From an uncultured Pseudokineococcus sp. (lineage in GTDB: Bacteria > Actinomycetota > Actinomycetes > Actinomycetales > Quadrisphaeraceae): 64,000 nt of DNA. The notes under the pieces are model-generated. The model saw only the letters and a program-made list of their open reading frames with translations. It ran no database searches and was not told the origin of the DNA. The stretch covers positions 1 through 64,000 of the forward strand of contig NZ_CANMPM010000015.1 in NCBI RefSeq assembly GCF_947499845.1, in the 5' to 3' direction. Position numbers and translations under genes: made by a program. Positions 55,817 through 64,000 of this stretch are shown in pieces. Position 1 is the stretch's first letter. Every line of letters starts with the position of its first letter.

Positions 55817-55856
55817 GCCGCGGACGGCCGGGGCACCGGCCACGGTCGTCCGCGGC
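55817..55856. terminator. Bidirectional terminator between DUF4870 and hemW
   Basis: GCCGCGGACG pairs with CGTCCGCGGC (55817-55826 with 55847-55856), enclosing further self-complementary GC-rich sequence. Confidence 0.6.
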
Positions 55857-55860
55857 GCCG

Positions 55861-57105
55861 TCACCAGCCCAGCAGGCGGCGGACGACGCCGTCGGCGAGC
55901 AGACGCCCGCGGGCGGTGAGCACGACGCGCTCCGGCGGGGTCCCGCCCGAGCCGGGCTCGACGAGGCCGTCGGCGACGACGCCGGCCACCTCCGCTCGGC
56001 CCTCCGGCGGGAGCGCCGTGACGGGCAGCCCCTCGGCCAGGCGGACGCCGAGCAGGACCCGCTCGACGAGGCGCGCGTCGTCGTCGAGCACCTCCCGGCC
56101 GTGGGCGGGCGAGGCACCGCGCTGGAGGCGGGCGCTGTAGGCGCCGGGGTGCTTGACGTTCCACCAGCGCACGCCCCCGACGTGGCTGTGGGCGCCGGGC
56201 CCGACGCCCCACCAGTCGTCGGCCCGCCAGTAGGACAGGTTGTGGCGGCAGCGGGCCTCGGGCCGCGCGGCCCAGTTGCTCACCTCGTACCAGGCCATGC
56301 CGGCCGCGCCGAGCAGCGCGTCGGCGTCCTCGTACTTGGCGGCGAGGTCGTCGGGGTCGGGCGACGTGATCTCCCCCCGGCGCACCTGCCCGGCCATCTT
56401 GGTGCCGGCCTCGACGACGAGCGCGTAGGCGGACACGTGGTCCGGGCGGCAGGCGAGCGCGGCCTCGACGCTGCGCCGCCAGTCGTCGCGGGACTCCCCG
56501 GGCGCGCCGTAGATGAGGTCCAGGCTCACCTGCAGGCCGGCCTCGCGCGCCCACCGGACGACGTCGGGCACCCGCGCCGGGTCGTGGGTGCGGTCGAGCG
56601 TCGCGAGCACGTGGGGCACGGCCGACTGCATGCCGAACGACACGCGGGTCACCCCGCCCGCGGCGAGCTCCGCGAGCGACGCGGGCGTCACGGAGTCGGG
56701 GTTGGCCTCGGTCGTCACCTCGGCCCCCGGCGCGAGGCCGTGGACGTCGCGGACGGCCTCGAGCATCCGCAGCAGGTCCCCGGGAGGGAGCAGCGTCGGC
56801 GTCCCCCCGCCGACGAAGACCGTCGAGACGGGGCGCGCGGGCAGCCCGGCCGCCGCGAGGACGCGGCCGGACATCTCGACCTCGCGGACGGCCGTGGCGG
56901 CGTAGCCCGCGCGGGACGAGCCGCTGCCGGCGCCGCCGAGCTCCTCGGCCGTGTACGTCGTGAAGTCGCAGTAGCCGCAGCGGACCCGGCAGAAGGGCAC
57001 GTGCAGGTAGAGGGCCAGTGCGCGCTCCTCGGCGCCCACGGCCGCGGAGGGCGGCAGGGCGCCGTCCTCGGGCGCGGGGTCTCCGACGGGCAGGGCGGGG
57101 CTCAC
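55861..57105 (-). CDS. hemW: Radical SAM protein HemW
   Basis: The 414-residue radical SAM protein has CxxxCxxC cluster ligands (FCRVRCGYCDF) near residue 41, plus FVGGGTPTLL, RVSFGMQSA and LDLIYGAPGES. The HemW subgroup binds haem and is thought to insert it into respiratory enzymes; it is often misannotated as oxygen-independent coproporphyrinogen oxidase. GTG 57105 sits just after GGGGGA. In other actinobacteria hemW lies next to lepA and hrcA; here HNH, MOSC and GNAT genes separate it from lepA. Confidence 0.9.
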   Translation of the reverse strand: MSPALPVGDPAPEDGALPPSAAVGAEERALALYLHVPFCRVRCGYCDFTTYTAEELGGAGSGSSRAGYAATAVREVEMSGRVLAAAGLPARPVSTVFVGGGTPTLLPPGDLLRMLEAVRDVHGLAPGAEVTTEANPDSVTPASLAELAAGGVTRVSFGMQSAVPHVLATLDRTHDPARVPDVVRWAREAGLQVSLDLIYGAPGESRDDWRRSVEAALACRPDHVSAYALVVEAGTKMAGQVRRGEITSPDPDDLAAKYEDADALLGAAGMAWYEVSNWAARPEARCRHNLSYWRADDWWGVGPGAHSHVGGVRWWNVKHPGAYSARLQRGASPAHGREVLDDDARLVERVLLGVRLAEGLPVTALPPEGRAEVAGVVADGLVEPGSGGTPPERVVLTARGRLLADGVVRRLLGW

Positions 57106-57259
57106 TCCCCCATGCTCCCCCGCCCCCCGGGCGGTCGCCGACCACGGCCCCGGGCGACCACCCGGCCCACCTCCGGCCGGAGCTGCCGGGCGGCCACCCG
57201 ACCGGCGGCTTTCCGAGCGCGGCCCACGGCGCGCAGGTCCAGGGGCGCAGGATGGGTCG

Positions 57260-57901
57260 GTGGACCCGACGACGCGACGACGCCGCGACGACCCCCCGGC
57301 GCAGCGGGTGCGCCTGCGGGCCCTGGCCCCCGACGACGTCGCCCTGCGCGCCGCGCTGGTGCAGCTGGAGCCGGCGCCGCACCAGCTCGGCGCCTCGGCC
57401 TCCGCCCGGCAGACGCTGCCGGCCGCCGACGCCGACCCGCGGCGGGCACCCTTCGCCGTCCTGCTGGACGCGGAACCCATCGGCTTCGGCGTCCTGGACC
57501 GCGGCGACCTGCTCGCCCAGGTCGTCGACGAGCCGGAGCGCGCCGTCCTGCTGCGCGGCTTCTACCTCACGGCGTCCGCGCAGGGGCGCGGGCACGGCCG
57601 CGCCGCCGCCACGCAGGTGCCCGCGCTGGCCGCGGACCTGTGGGGACCGGTGGCGGCGGGCGGGCCCGCGCTCGTCGTCCTCACCGTGGGGACGAGCAAC
57701 GCCGCGGCCCAGCGCGCCTACGCCGCGGCCGGCTTCCGCGGCACGGGCGTGCAGCAGCGGGTCGAGGGGCAGGAGCCGCAGCACGTGCTCGTGGCGGCCG
57801 TCCCGCAGCCGCCCCGAGCCACCACGAGGCTCAGCGCCTCCGGGCGCCCTTGCGCCGCGAGCGCCCTTCGTCAGGGACGCGAGAGCGCTCGGTCGACGTA
57901 G
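57260..57901 (+). CDS. GNAT-family N-acetyltransferase
   Basis: The 213-residue protein has a GNAT acetyl-CoA site (ASAQGRGHGRAAATQV near residue 110) and the later SNAAAQRAYAAAGFRGTGV, typical of the family; the acceptor is unknown. The GTG at 57260 is 6 nt after CAGGAT, a weak -10, so it may be leaderless. The last 31 bp overlap the 3' end of the convergent MOSC gene; the extra C-terminal tail of about 30 residues could reflect loss of an earlier stop. Confidence 0.78.
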   Translation: MDPTTRRRRDDPPAQRVRLRALAPDDVALRAALVQLEPAPHQLGASASARQTLPAADADPRRAPFAVLLDAEPIGFGVLDRGDLLAQVVDEPERAVLLRGFYLTASAQGRGHGRAAATQVPALAADLWGPVAAGGPALVVLTVGTSNAAAQRAYAAAGFRGTGVQQRVEGQEPQHVLVAAVPQPPRATTRLSASGRPCAASALRQGRESARST

Positions 57902-58545
57902 TCGAGCAGAGCGGGGGCGAGCCGCAGCGAGCCGTCGTCGTGGGCCGCGCGAAGCACCCGGGCGTCCTCCGGCGAGCGGTCGGTGAAGAAGGCGGACGTC
58001 GTGACGCCGTGGCCGGGGCGCGAGAGGACCTCGACGGCGTCACCGGCCCGCACCTCACCGGGCACCAGCACCCGCAGGTACGCACCGGGTCTGCCGCGCT
58101 CGGTGAAGCGGCGGACCCACCGCTCCTCCCCGAGGTGACGGGCGAAGGTCTGGCACGGCGTGCGCGCCATGGTGACCTCCACCTCGAGCCGCTCGCCGAC
58201 GCGCCAGCGCTCCCCCACCTCGGCGCCGTCGACGTCGACGCCGGCCGTGCGGAGGTTCTCCCCGAAGAGCCCCGGCGGCAGGTCGCGCTGCAGGACGTCG
58301 GTCCAGTGGTCGGCCTCCTCCTGCGCGTACGCGTAGACGGCCTTGTCCGGCCCTCCGTGGTCCTTCCGGTCCGCCTGGACGTCACCGCGCACCCCGAGGT
58401 GGCCCACGTCGACCGCCCCGGCGAGAGACCGCTTGTCGATGGCGGTGACGTCCCCGGTCGACCCGTCGGGCTGCAGCTGGTGCACGCGGCAGACGGCGAG
58501 GAGACGGCCTGCGGCGGACCCGGTCGGAGACGTGGCGGGAGGCAT
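57871..58545 (-). CDS. MOSC-domain protein (YiiM-like)
   Basis: The 224-residue MOSC protein is of the group that handles sulfur bound to the molybdenum cofactor or N-hydroxylated substrates. Visible are GGPDKAVYAYAQEEADHW, GLFGENLRTAG, the conserved cysteine in MARTPCQTFARH and LRVLVPGEVRAGD. Whether it acts with the FdhD-dependent molybdoenzyme system is speculation. The ATG at 58545 is close to a TCTACT hexamer. The 3' end overlaps the GNAT gene. Confidence 0.85.
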   Translation of the reverse strand: MPPATSPTGSAAGRLLAVCRVHQLQPDGSTGDVTAIDKRSLAGAVDVGHLGVRGDVQADRKDHGGPDKAVYAYAQEEADHWTDVLQRDLPPGLFGENLRTAGVDVDGAEVGERWRVGERLEVEVTMARTPCQTFARHLGEERWVRRFTERGRPGAYLRVLVPGEVRAGDAVEVLSRPGHGVTTSAFFTDRSPEDARVLRAAHDDGSLRLAPALLDYVDRALSRP

Positions 58546-58592
58546 GGCGGCAGTAGACCAGCGCCAGGGCGCGACGGGGCCGCCTCCGGCCG

Positions 58593-60308
58593 TCACGGGT
58601 CGTCCTCGACGACCGAGCCGGGAGGCGGACCGTCGGCGCGGTCGTCGGCTCCCTCCGTCGACGGCGGGCTCGGCGCCGGACTCGACGACGCACCGTCGGC
58701 GCGGCCGGGCTCCTCGGCGGGACAGCCACCGTCGGGGTGGTGGAGCTCGTCGGTCAGCTCGTGGGCGAGGTCTTCCAGGCGTGCCCGCCACGGTGGTGGC
58801 GCGGTGGCTGGGGGTGGGTCGCCGGCGCGGGTGATGACGGGGCGGCCGTCGACGAGGTGGGCGACGAGGGCGCCGGTGTGGACGCGGCGGTGGTCGTGCC
58901 CGCAGACCAGGGCGAGGTTGGACAGGTCGGTGGGGCCGCCGTCGGCCCAGTGCACGACGTGGTGGGCGTGGGTCCTGCTCACGGGGGCGCCGCAGCCGGG
59001 GGCGATGCACCCGCGGTCGCGGATCGCCAGGGCCCGCCGCTGCGCCGGGGTGACCGTGTACGCGGCCCGCCCGACGTCCAACGGCTCGGACCGGGACCCG
59101 AGGACGACAGGGACGACCTCGGCGTCGCAGGCCAACCGGCGCACCGCACCGGCCGACAACGGGGCGTCGTCGACCAGCAGGCCCGCCCCGGCCACCTCGC
59201 CGGTGAGGGAGGCGAGGTCCATCGTCACCACGACCCGCGCCCGCGCCCCACCCGCGGAGGGAACCCCGGTGGGGCTGCCCGGCGGGGCCGACAGGGCCTT
59301 GTCGGCCAGGGCGACGAGGGCGTCGGCGCGGCGTTGCGGGGCCGAGCGCAGGTCCGGGCCGTGCTCCCCCGACGGCTCCGGGGCGGCGAGAGCCTCGAGC
59401 GCAGTCATCAGGATCGCGCCCGCCTCCGGAGCCAGGCGCCCGCGCACGTGCCAGGTGCCGTGCAGGTCCGGCGAGCAGAAGAGCTCCCGGCGCCGGTGCG
59501 CCCGCTCCTCCCGGCGGCCGAGGAGGTCCGCGCCCTCCAGCGCGGCCTCACCGCCGGCCAGGGCGTCCTCGCCGGCCTCGGACAGCTCGGCGCGGGCCAG
59601 CAACCCCGCCGCGTGATGCCGCAGCACCGTCAACGGCACCTCGGGGGCGTGCTCGAGGAGCACCCGCTCCACCGCCGCCCGCCCCACCGGCCCGTAGTGC
59701 TCGGGCAGGTCCAGCACCGTCCCCGCGACCACGTCCGCCGCGTCCACGCTCACCCGCCCCGCGGCCAGCGCCGCGCCCGTCGCGGACCCCTCCCCCAGCC
59801 CCGCCCCACGCCCACCGGTCCGCGCGACCCGCTGCACGGGCAGGCCCGCCCCCGTCACGAACGCCACCGTCGCCTGACGCCGCGCCGCCGTCGCCGGGTG
59901 CACCCCCAACACCCCCGCGAGCTCACCGCGCCCGTCCCCCGCCCGCGACCGGGCGAGGACGGCCCGCTCACCCGGCGTCAGACCGCCCGGCACCAGCGCC
60001 TCACCCCGGGCCGCGACCTCCCCCAGCACCACCACCTGCGCGGCCTGCGCGACGCGCACCAGCGACTCCAGCTCGGACAGCACCGCCCGCAGGTCCGACG
60101 TGGCCACCGACCACACCCCCAGCCCCGCCACCGCAGAACGCCCTGCGTCGAGGGCCGACCGCAGCGCCGCGAGCGCGGGCACCGCGCCAGCACCGGAGAC
60201 CGGTTCGTGCGCGGCGCCCGGCACGGCGTCGGGCACCCCCGCCCCCGGCACCACCTCGTCCTCCACACCCACGACCGTAGGCGCGACCACCGACAACGGC
60301 TCAAACAC
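58593..60308 (-). CDS. DUF222 / HNH endonuclease-domain protein (13E12-repeat type)
   Basis: The 571-residue protein has a DUF222 helical region (about residues 40-390) and an HNH nuclease motif near the C-terminus: CIAPGCGAPVSRTHAHHVVHWADGG, then NLALVCGHDHRRVH, with zinc-type cysteines. These genes are multicopy and repeat-associated in actinobacteria (13E12 family in Mycobacterium); their role is not established. No flanking inverted repeats were found. The GTG at 60308 lies in the palindrome AACACGTGTT (60304-60313), a possible regulatory site. Confidence 0.85.
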   Translation of the reverse strand: MFEPLSVVAPTVVGVEDEVVPGAGVPDAVPGAAHEPVSGAGAVPALAALRSALDAGRSAVAGLGVWSVATSDLRAVLSELESLVRVAQAAQVVVLGEVAARGEALVPGGLTPGERAVLARSRAGDGRGELAGVLGVHPATAARRQATVAFVTGAGLPVQRVARTGGRGAGLGEGSATGAALAAGRVSVDAADVVAGTVLDLPEHYGPVGRAAVERVLLEHAPEVPLTVLRHHAAGLLARAELSEAGEDALAGGEAALEGADLLGRREERAHRRRELFCSPDLHGTWHVRGRLAPEAGAILMTALEALAAPEPSGEHGPDLRSAPQRRADALVALADKALSAPPGSPTGVPSAGGARARVVVTMDLASLTGEVAGAGLLVDDAPLSAGAVRRLACDAEVVPVVLGSRSEPLDVGRAAYTVTPAQRRALAIRDRGCIAPGCGAPVSRTHAHHVVHWADGGPTDLSNLALVCGHDHRRVHTGALVAHLVDGRPVITRAGDPPPATAPPPWRARLEDLAHELTDELHHPDGGCPAEEPGRADGASSSPAPSPPSTEGADDRADGPPPGSVVEDDP

Positions 60309-60563
60309 GTGTTCGATGTCACCAACGCCGGGTCTCGTCCGGAACGGCAGCCCTCAAGCCGCCGCCGCGGACGACCGATGCGGGATCGTGACCACGACCA
60401 GCTCAGCCCCGGCACCGTCGCCGTGCGAGCGGCCCGACGTGCCCGCGCCCGCCCTCGCTCCCGCCCATGACGAGAGCACCCTCTTGCAGGACGCCGCCGC
60501 CGCCCGCTCGTGGGGCGCCGTCGACCGCCGTCGCGACCCACGGCGGCGCCACCGCTGAGCCGG

Positions 60564-62438
60564 CTACTTCTTGGCGCCGTCCTTGCTCTCGGCGGCGTCC
60601 GCGGTGAGGGCGGCGATGAAGGCCTCCTGCGGCACCTCGACGCGTCCCACCATCTTCATCCGCTTCTTGCCCTCCTTCTGCTTCTCCAGCAGCTTGCGCT
60701 TGCGGGTGATGTCACCGCCGTAGCACTTGGAGAGGACGTCCTTGCGGATGGCGCGGACCGTCTCGCGGGCGATGACGCGCGCCCCGATCGCGGCCTGCAC
60801 GGGCACCTCGAACTGCTGGCGCGGGATGAGCTTCTGCAGCCGCCCGGCCATCATCGTGCCGTAGGGGTACGCCTTGTCCTTGTGGACGATGGCGCTGAAC
60901 GCGTCGACCTTCTCGCCCTGCAGCAGGACGTCGACCTTGACGAGGTCCGCCGCCTGGTCGCCGGCGGGCTCGTAGTCCAGCGACGCGTAGCCCTTCGTCC
61001 TCGACTTCAGCTGGTCGAAGAAGTCGAAGACGATCTCGGCCAGCGGCAGCTGGTAGCGCAGCTCGACCCGCTCGGGCGAGAGGTAGTCCATGCCGAGCAT
61101 CTCTCCGCGGCGGCTCTGGCACAGCTCCATGACGGCGCCGATGTAGTCGCTCGGCGCGAGCACCGTCGCCTTGACCACCGGCTCGCGGACCTCCCCCACC
61201 TTGCCCTCGGGGAACTCGCTGGGGTTGGTGACGGAGACGACCTCGCCGTCGTCCATCCGCACCTCGTAGACGACGCTCGGCGCGGTCGAGATGAGGTCGA
61301 GGTCGAACTCCCGCTCCAGGCGCTCGCGGACGATCTCGAGGTGGAGCAGGCCGAGGAAGCCGCAGCGGAAGCCGAAGCCGAGGGCGACGGAGGTCTCCGG
61401 CTCGTAGACGAGGGCGGCGTCGTTGAGCTTGAGCTTGTCGAGGGCGTCGCGCAGCACCGGGTAGTCGGAGCCGTCGAGCGGGAAGAGCCCGGAGAAGACC
61501 ATGGGGCGCGGGTCGCGGTAGCCGCCGAGGTCGTCCTTCGCCGGCTTCACCGCGTCGGTGACCGTGTCGCCCACGCGCGACTGGCGCACGTCCTTGACGC
61601 CGGTGATGAGGTACCCGACCTCGCCCACCCCGAGCCCCTTCGACGGCGTCGGCTCGGGCGAGCTGACGCCGATCTCGAGCAGCTCGTGCGTCGCCCGGGT
61701 CGACATCATGGCGATCCGCTGGCGCGGGTCCAGGCGCCCGTCGACGACGCGGACGTAGGTGACGACGCCGCGGTAGGTGTCGTAGACCGAGTCGAAGATC
61801 ATGGCGCGCGCGGGGGCGTCCGGGTCGCCGACCGGCGCCGGCACCCGCTGCACGATGCGGTCGAGCAGCTCGGGCACGCCCTCGCCCGTCTTGCCGCTGA
61901 CGCGGAGCACGTCCGCGGGGTCGCAGCCGACGAGCCCGGCGATCTCCTCCGCGTACCGCTCCGGCTGGGCGGCGGGCAGGTCGATCTTGTTGAGCACCGG
62001 GATGATCTCGAGGTCGCCCTCCATCGCCAGGTAGAGGTTGGCGAGCGTCTGCGCCTCGATGCCCTGGGAGGCGTCGACGAGGAGGACGGCTCCCTCGCAG
62101 GCGGCGAGGGAGCGGGAGACCTCGTAGGTGAAGTCGACGTGGCCCGGGGTGTCGATCATGTTGAGCGCGTGGGCGCGCCCGTCGACGGTCCACGGCATGC
62201 GGACGGCCTGGCTCTTGATGGTGATGCCGCGCTCGCGCTCGATGTCCATGCGGTCGAGGTACTGCGCCCGCATGGCCCGCTCGTCCACGACGCCGGTGAT
62301 CTGCAGCATCCGGTCGGCCAGGGTCGACTTGCCGTGGTCGATGTGGGCGATGATCGAGAAGTTCCGCAGCAGGGCGGGGGCGGTCGAGGCGGGCTCGATG
62401 CTGCCGTGCGCGGCGTCGCTGCGGGCCGGGGCGCTCAC
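60564..62438 (-). CDS. lepA: Elongation factor 4 (LepA)
   Basis: The 624-residue ribosomal GTPase is thought to help back-translocation or 30S biogenesis. G1 is [10 protein letters not shown]3 DTPGH, G4 NKID. The EF-G-like domains follow, and the LepA-specific C-terminus is complete ([26 protein letters not shown]). The GTG at 62438 gives a short extension before [16 protein letters not shown]; a GGAGG site lies 12 nt upstream. It is divergent from rpsT, the usual order. Confidence 0.95.
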   Translation of the reverse strand: MSAPARSDAAHGSIEPASTAPALLRNFSIIAHIDHGKSTLADRMLQITGVVDERAMRAQYLDRMDIERERGITIKSQAVRMPWTVDGRAHALNMIDTPGHVDFTYEVSRSLAACEGAVLLVDASQGIEAQTLANLYLAMEGDLEIIPVLNKIDLPAAQPERYAEEIAGLVGCDPADVLRVSGKTGEGVPELLDRIVQRVPAPVGDPDAPARAMIFDSVYDTYRGVVTYVRVVDGRLDPRQRIAMMSTRATHELLEIGVSSPEPTPSKGLGVGEVGYLITGVKDVRQSRVGDTVTDAVKPAKDDLGGYRDPRPMVFSGLFPLDGSDYPVLRDALDKLKLNDAALVYEPETSVALGFGFRCGFLGLLHLEIVRERLEREFDLDLISTAPSVVYEVRMDDGEVVSVTNPSEFPEGKVGEVREPVVKATVLAPSDYIGAVMELCQSRRGEMLGMDYLSPERVELRYQLPLAEIVFDFFDQLKSRTKGYASLDYEPAGDQAADLVKVDVLLQGEKVDAFSAIVHKDKAYPYGTMMAGRLQKLIPRQQFEVPVQAAIGARVIARETVRAIRKDVLSKCYGGDITRKRKLLEKQKEGKKRMKMVGRVEVPQEAFIAALTADAAESKDGAKK

Positions 62439-62757
62439 GGGCTCGGGCCACCTCCGTCGGGATCCGGGCCGCGGGCGCATGGCCGGCGGCGGGCGAGAGC
62501 CCATCGTCGCACGCCGCGGCGCCCCGCCCGGGGCCCGAGCGAGCGGTGGGACCCGCGGCCGTCGACGAGCCCGGGCGGTGACGGCGGTGACCGCGGCCAC
62601 GGCGCTGGTAGCCTTGCACGTCGCGCCCGACGCGCGTCCCCTCGTGGGGCGCCCGAGCGCACCGGCACCGCCACCGCCGGGCGTCCAGCCCGGGTCGTGG
62701 CCGCCTCGCAGACCTTCGAGCACGAGCCAGACACGACCGACCTGGAGCTAATCAGAC
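62439..62757. other. Divergent region between lepA and rpsT
   Basis: This 319-bp gap has no supported gene. The plus strand has GTGACC, 16 bp, TAGCCT near 62590-62615, a plausible rpsT promoter giving a leader of about 140 nt, long enough for autogenous control by S20, which is unproven here. Confidence 0.4.
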
Positions 62758-63018
62758 GTGGCGAACATCAAGAGCCAGAAGAAGCGCATCCTCACCAACG
62801 AGAAGGCGCGCCTGCGCAACAAGGCCGTCAAGTCCGAGCTGAAGTCGGCGGTCCGCTCCGTCCGCGAGGCCGCCGACAGCGGCGACCGCGACAAGGCCCA
62901 GTCGGCGCTCGCCCGTGCGTCCAAGCGCCTCGACAAGGCCGTGAGCAAGGGCGTCATCCACAAGAACCAGGCGGCCAACCGCAAGTCGGCCCTCGCCAAG
63001 CGCGTCGCCTCCGTCTGA
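62758..63018 (+). CDS. rpsT: 30S ribosomal protein S20
   Basis: The 86-residue basic helical protein has the S20 start [22 protein letters not shown] and the terminal [16 protein letters not shown]. It binds 16S rRNA early in assembly. It starts at GTG 62758 with a GGAG site about 12 nt upstream. It is followed by a strong terminator, so it is monocistronic. Confidence 0.97.
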   Translation: MANIKSQKKRILTNEKARLRNKAVKSELKSAVRSVREAADSGDRDKAQSALARASKRLDKAVSKGVIHKNQAANRKSALAKRVASV

Positions 63019-63056
63019 GGCGGCGCCGCGGGCCCGGCGCCCGCAGCGCACGACGT

Positions 63057-63091
63057 CGAAGGGCGCACCCCCACGGGGGGTGCGCCCTTCG
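63057..63091 (+). terminator. Terminator of rpsT
   Basis: A 16-bp perfect stem (63057-63072 with 63076-63091) with an ACG loop. Confidence 0.8.
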
Positions 63092-63134
63092 GTCGTCTCG
63101 GGCCGTCCTCGTCGGCGGACCCCCGGGACGCGGG

Positions 63135-63407
63135 TCAGCCGCCCACGACGACGGTCCACTCCCGGACCGAGACGACCTGCACGACGCCGTCGCGGAGGAA
63201 CGGGTCGTCCGCCAGCATCCCGCGCACGGCCGCCTCGTCGTCGGCCCGGTAGACGAGGCAGGCCCCGGTGCCGTCGGCCCACGGACCCGACAGGACGAGG
63301 GCCCCGCGGGCGTGGAGCGCCGCCAGGTGCTCCCGGTGGGCGGGGCGCGAGGCCGCCACCACGTCGGGGGCGGCGGTGTAGACGATCTCGGCGACGAAGT
63401 GGGTCAC
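63135..63407 (-). CDS. YciI-family protein
   Basis: The 90-residue ferredoxin-like protein matches the YciI family: FVAEIVYTAAPD at the start, a central His in RPAHREHLAALHARGALVLSGPW, and the terminal ADDPFLRDGVVQVVSVREWTVVVGG. Members act as small hydrolases or stress-related proteins; no substrate is known here. The GTG at 63407 has a GGAGGAG site. It lies 56 bp downstream of holA on the same strand, so it may be co-transcribed. Confidence 0.85.
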   Translation of the reverse strand: MTHFVAEIVYTAAPDVVAASRPAHREHLAALHARGALVLSGPWADGTGACLVYRADDEAAVRGMLADDPFLRDGVVQVVSVREWTVVVGG

Positions 63408-63463
63408 GGGGGCTCCTCCGGTGCGGGGCGGGTGGTCGGACGCGGGGGTCGAGGACGGCCGGC

Positions 63464-64000
63464 TCAGCGCTCGTGCGCGTCGCAGAGGGCGAGGACGGCG
63501 CGCTCGAGCGCGTAGACGGGGTCGCGACCGCCGCCCTTGACGGCGGCGTCGGTCTCGGCCAGCAGGACGATGCCGGCGCCGAGGGCGCCCGGCGTCCAGC
63601 CGCGCAGCTCGCGCCGGGTGCGGTCGACCATCCACGGCGCCATGCCCAGCGCCTTCGCCACCTCGTCACCCCGGCCCCGCGAGCCGCCGACGAGCACCAT
63701 CTGCCGCAGCCGCGCGGCGAGGACGGCGACGATCGGCACGGGGTCGAGGCCGGTGGCCACCGCCTGGCGCAGCAGGGCGAGCGCCTCGGCGCGGTGCCCG
63801 GCGACGACGGCGTCGGCCACCCGGAACCCCGTGGCCTCGACGCGGCCGCCGTAGTAGCGCGTGACGTCCTCCACCTCGACCGTGCCCGAGGTGTCGGCGA
63901 CGAGCTGGGCGCACGAGGCGGACAGCTCGCGCAGGTCGGACCCCACCGCGTCGACGAGCGCGCGCGCGGCGGGGGCCGCGATGCGCCGCCGCGCCGCCTC
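63464..64000 (-). CDS. holA: DNA polymerase III delta subunit HolA, 3' part (5' end beyond window)
   Basis: The last 179 codons are present; the frame stays open through the window edge at 64000. The visible part covers the end of the AAA+ lid and the collar domain: AAPAARALVDAVGSDLRELSASCAQLVA, VEDVTRYYGG, FRVADAVVAGHRAEAL and LRQMVLVGG, ending LERAVLALCDAHER. Delta opens the sliding clamp ring in the clamp loader. Gene order lepA / rpsT / holA is the common bacterial one. Confidence 0.93.
   Translation of the reverse strand, partial: EAARRRIAAPAARALVDAVGSDLRELSASCAQLVADTSGTVEVEDVTRYYGGRVEATGFRVADAVVAGHRAEALALLRQAVATGLDPVPIVAVLAARLRQMVLVGGSRGRGDEVAKALGMAPWMVDRTRRELRGWTPGALGAGIVLLAETDAAVKGGGRDPVYALERAVLALCDAHER

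Noticed and set aside
58593-60308. Calling the DUF222-HNH gene a mobile element
   Set aside because: No inverted repeats, target duplication or transposase/integrase was found around it.
60100-60558. A 152-residue plus-strand frame in the gap before lepA
   Set aside because: Its first two thirds are antisense to the HNH gene; no start site or recognisable domain.

Overview
The window is chromosomal DNA from a high-G+C actinomycete, roughly three-quarters G+C by eye (not computed). The evidence is the many GTG starts, F420-dependent enzymes, actinobacterial families of unknown function (DUF3052, DUF3097, DUF3145, DUF4870), a PucR-type FasR next to fabD-fabH-acpP-fabF, and gene order recalling Mycobacterium (RNase H/zinc ribbon/Nif3; peroxiredoxin/DUF3052/aceE/fasR/fabD) and Streptomyces (glyS/znuACB/zur/uppS/recO). 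The family cannot be fixed from this sequence. No phage, insertion sequence, CRISPR array or rRNA is visible; the genes are mostly core metabolism and information processing.

Layout. 0-4.5 kb: a minus-strand RNase H-DUF1737 fusion, a C4 zinc-ribbon protein, an F420-type PPOX protein, Nif3 and an SDR dehydrogenase. 4.8-7.7 kb: an overlapping sensor kinase / LuxR regulator / DUF4097-like trio. 7.8-10.7 kb: tRNA-Val, AhpE-type peroxiredoxin, DUF3052, FdhD and YjbQ. 10.9-22.5 kb: pyruvate dehydrogenase E1, then the fatty-acid block (FasR regulator, FabD with an extra C-terminal biotinyl-like domain, FabH, ACP, FabF, acyl-CoA carboxylase beta chain) and DUF3145. 22.7-31.4 kb: a hypothetical gene, a candidate structured RNA, a NYN-domain protein, tRNA-Met, thiolase, tRNA-Asn, DnaG, a small secreted protein, Dgt and Dus. 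31.6-43.1 kb: secreted M14 carboxypeptidase, glycyl-tRNA synthetase, the zinc uptake system with its Zur regulator, UppS, RecO and a TPR-GGDEF protein. 43.4-52.8 kb: LeuA with a leader peptide, an ABC exporter, Era-YbeY-PhoH, a HIT protein, DnaJ and HrcA with a CIRCE operator. 52.9-64 kb: an LLM flavoprotein, DUF3097, DUF4870, HemW, GNAT, MOSC, a DUF222-HNH protein, LepA, ribosomal protein S20, a YciI protein and the 3' part of holA.

Regulation. At least nine genes have a TANNNT -10 hexamer only 6-8 nt before the start codon, which predicts leaderless mRNAs. Two genes appear to start at CTG. A Zur-like box overlaps the -10 and start point of the zinc operon, a tri-leucine leader peptide precedes leuA, CIRCE precedes hrcA, and an inverted repeat precedes fabD.

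Least explained are two intergenic repeat families with a 40-41 bp period confined to 10-22.7 kb, a promoter-linked multi-hairpin RNA at 23.5 kb, the FabD-biotinyl and RNase H-DUF1737 fusions, and short tandem repeats at gene ends. Each would need comparative or transcript data to confirm.
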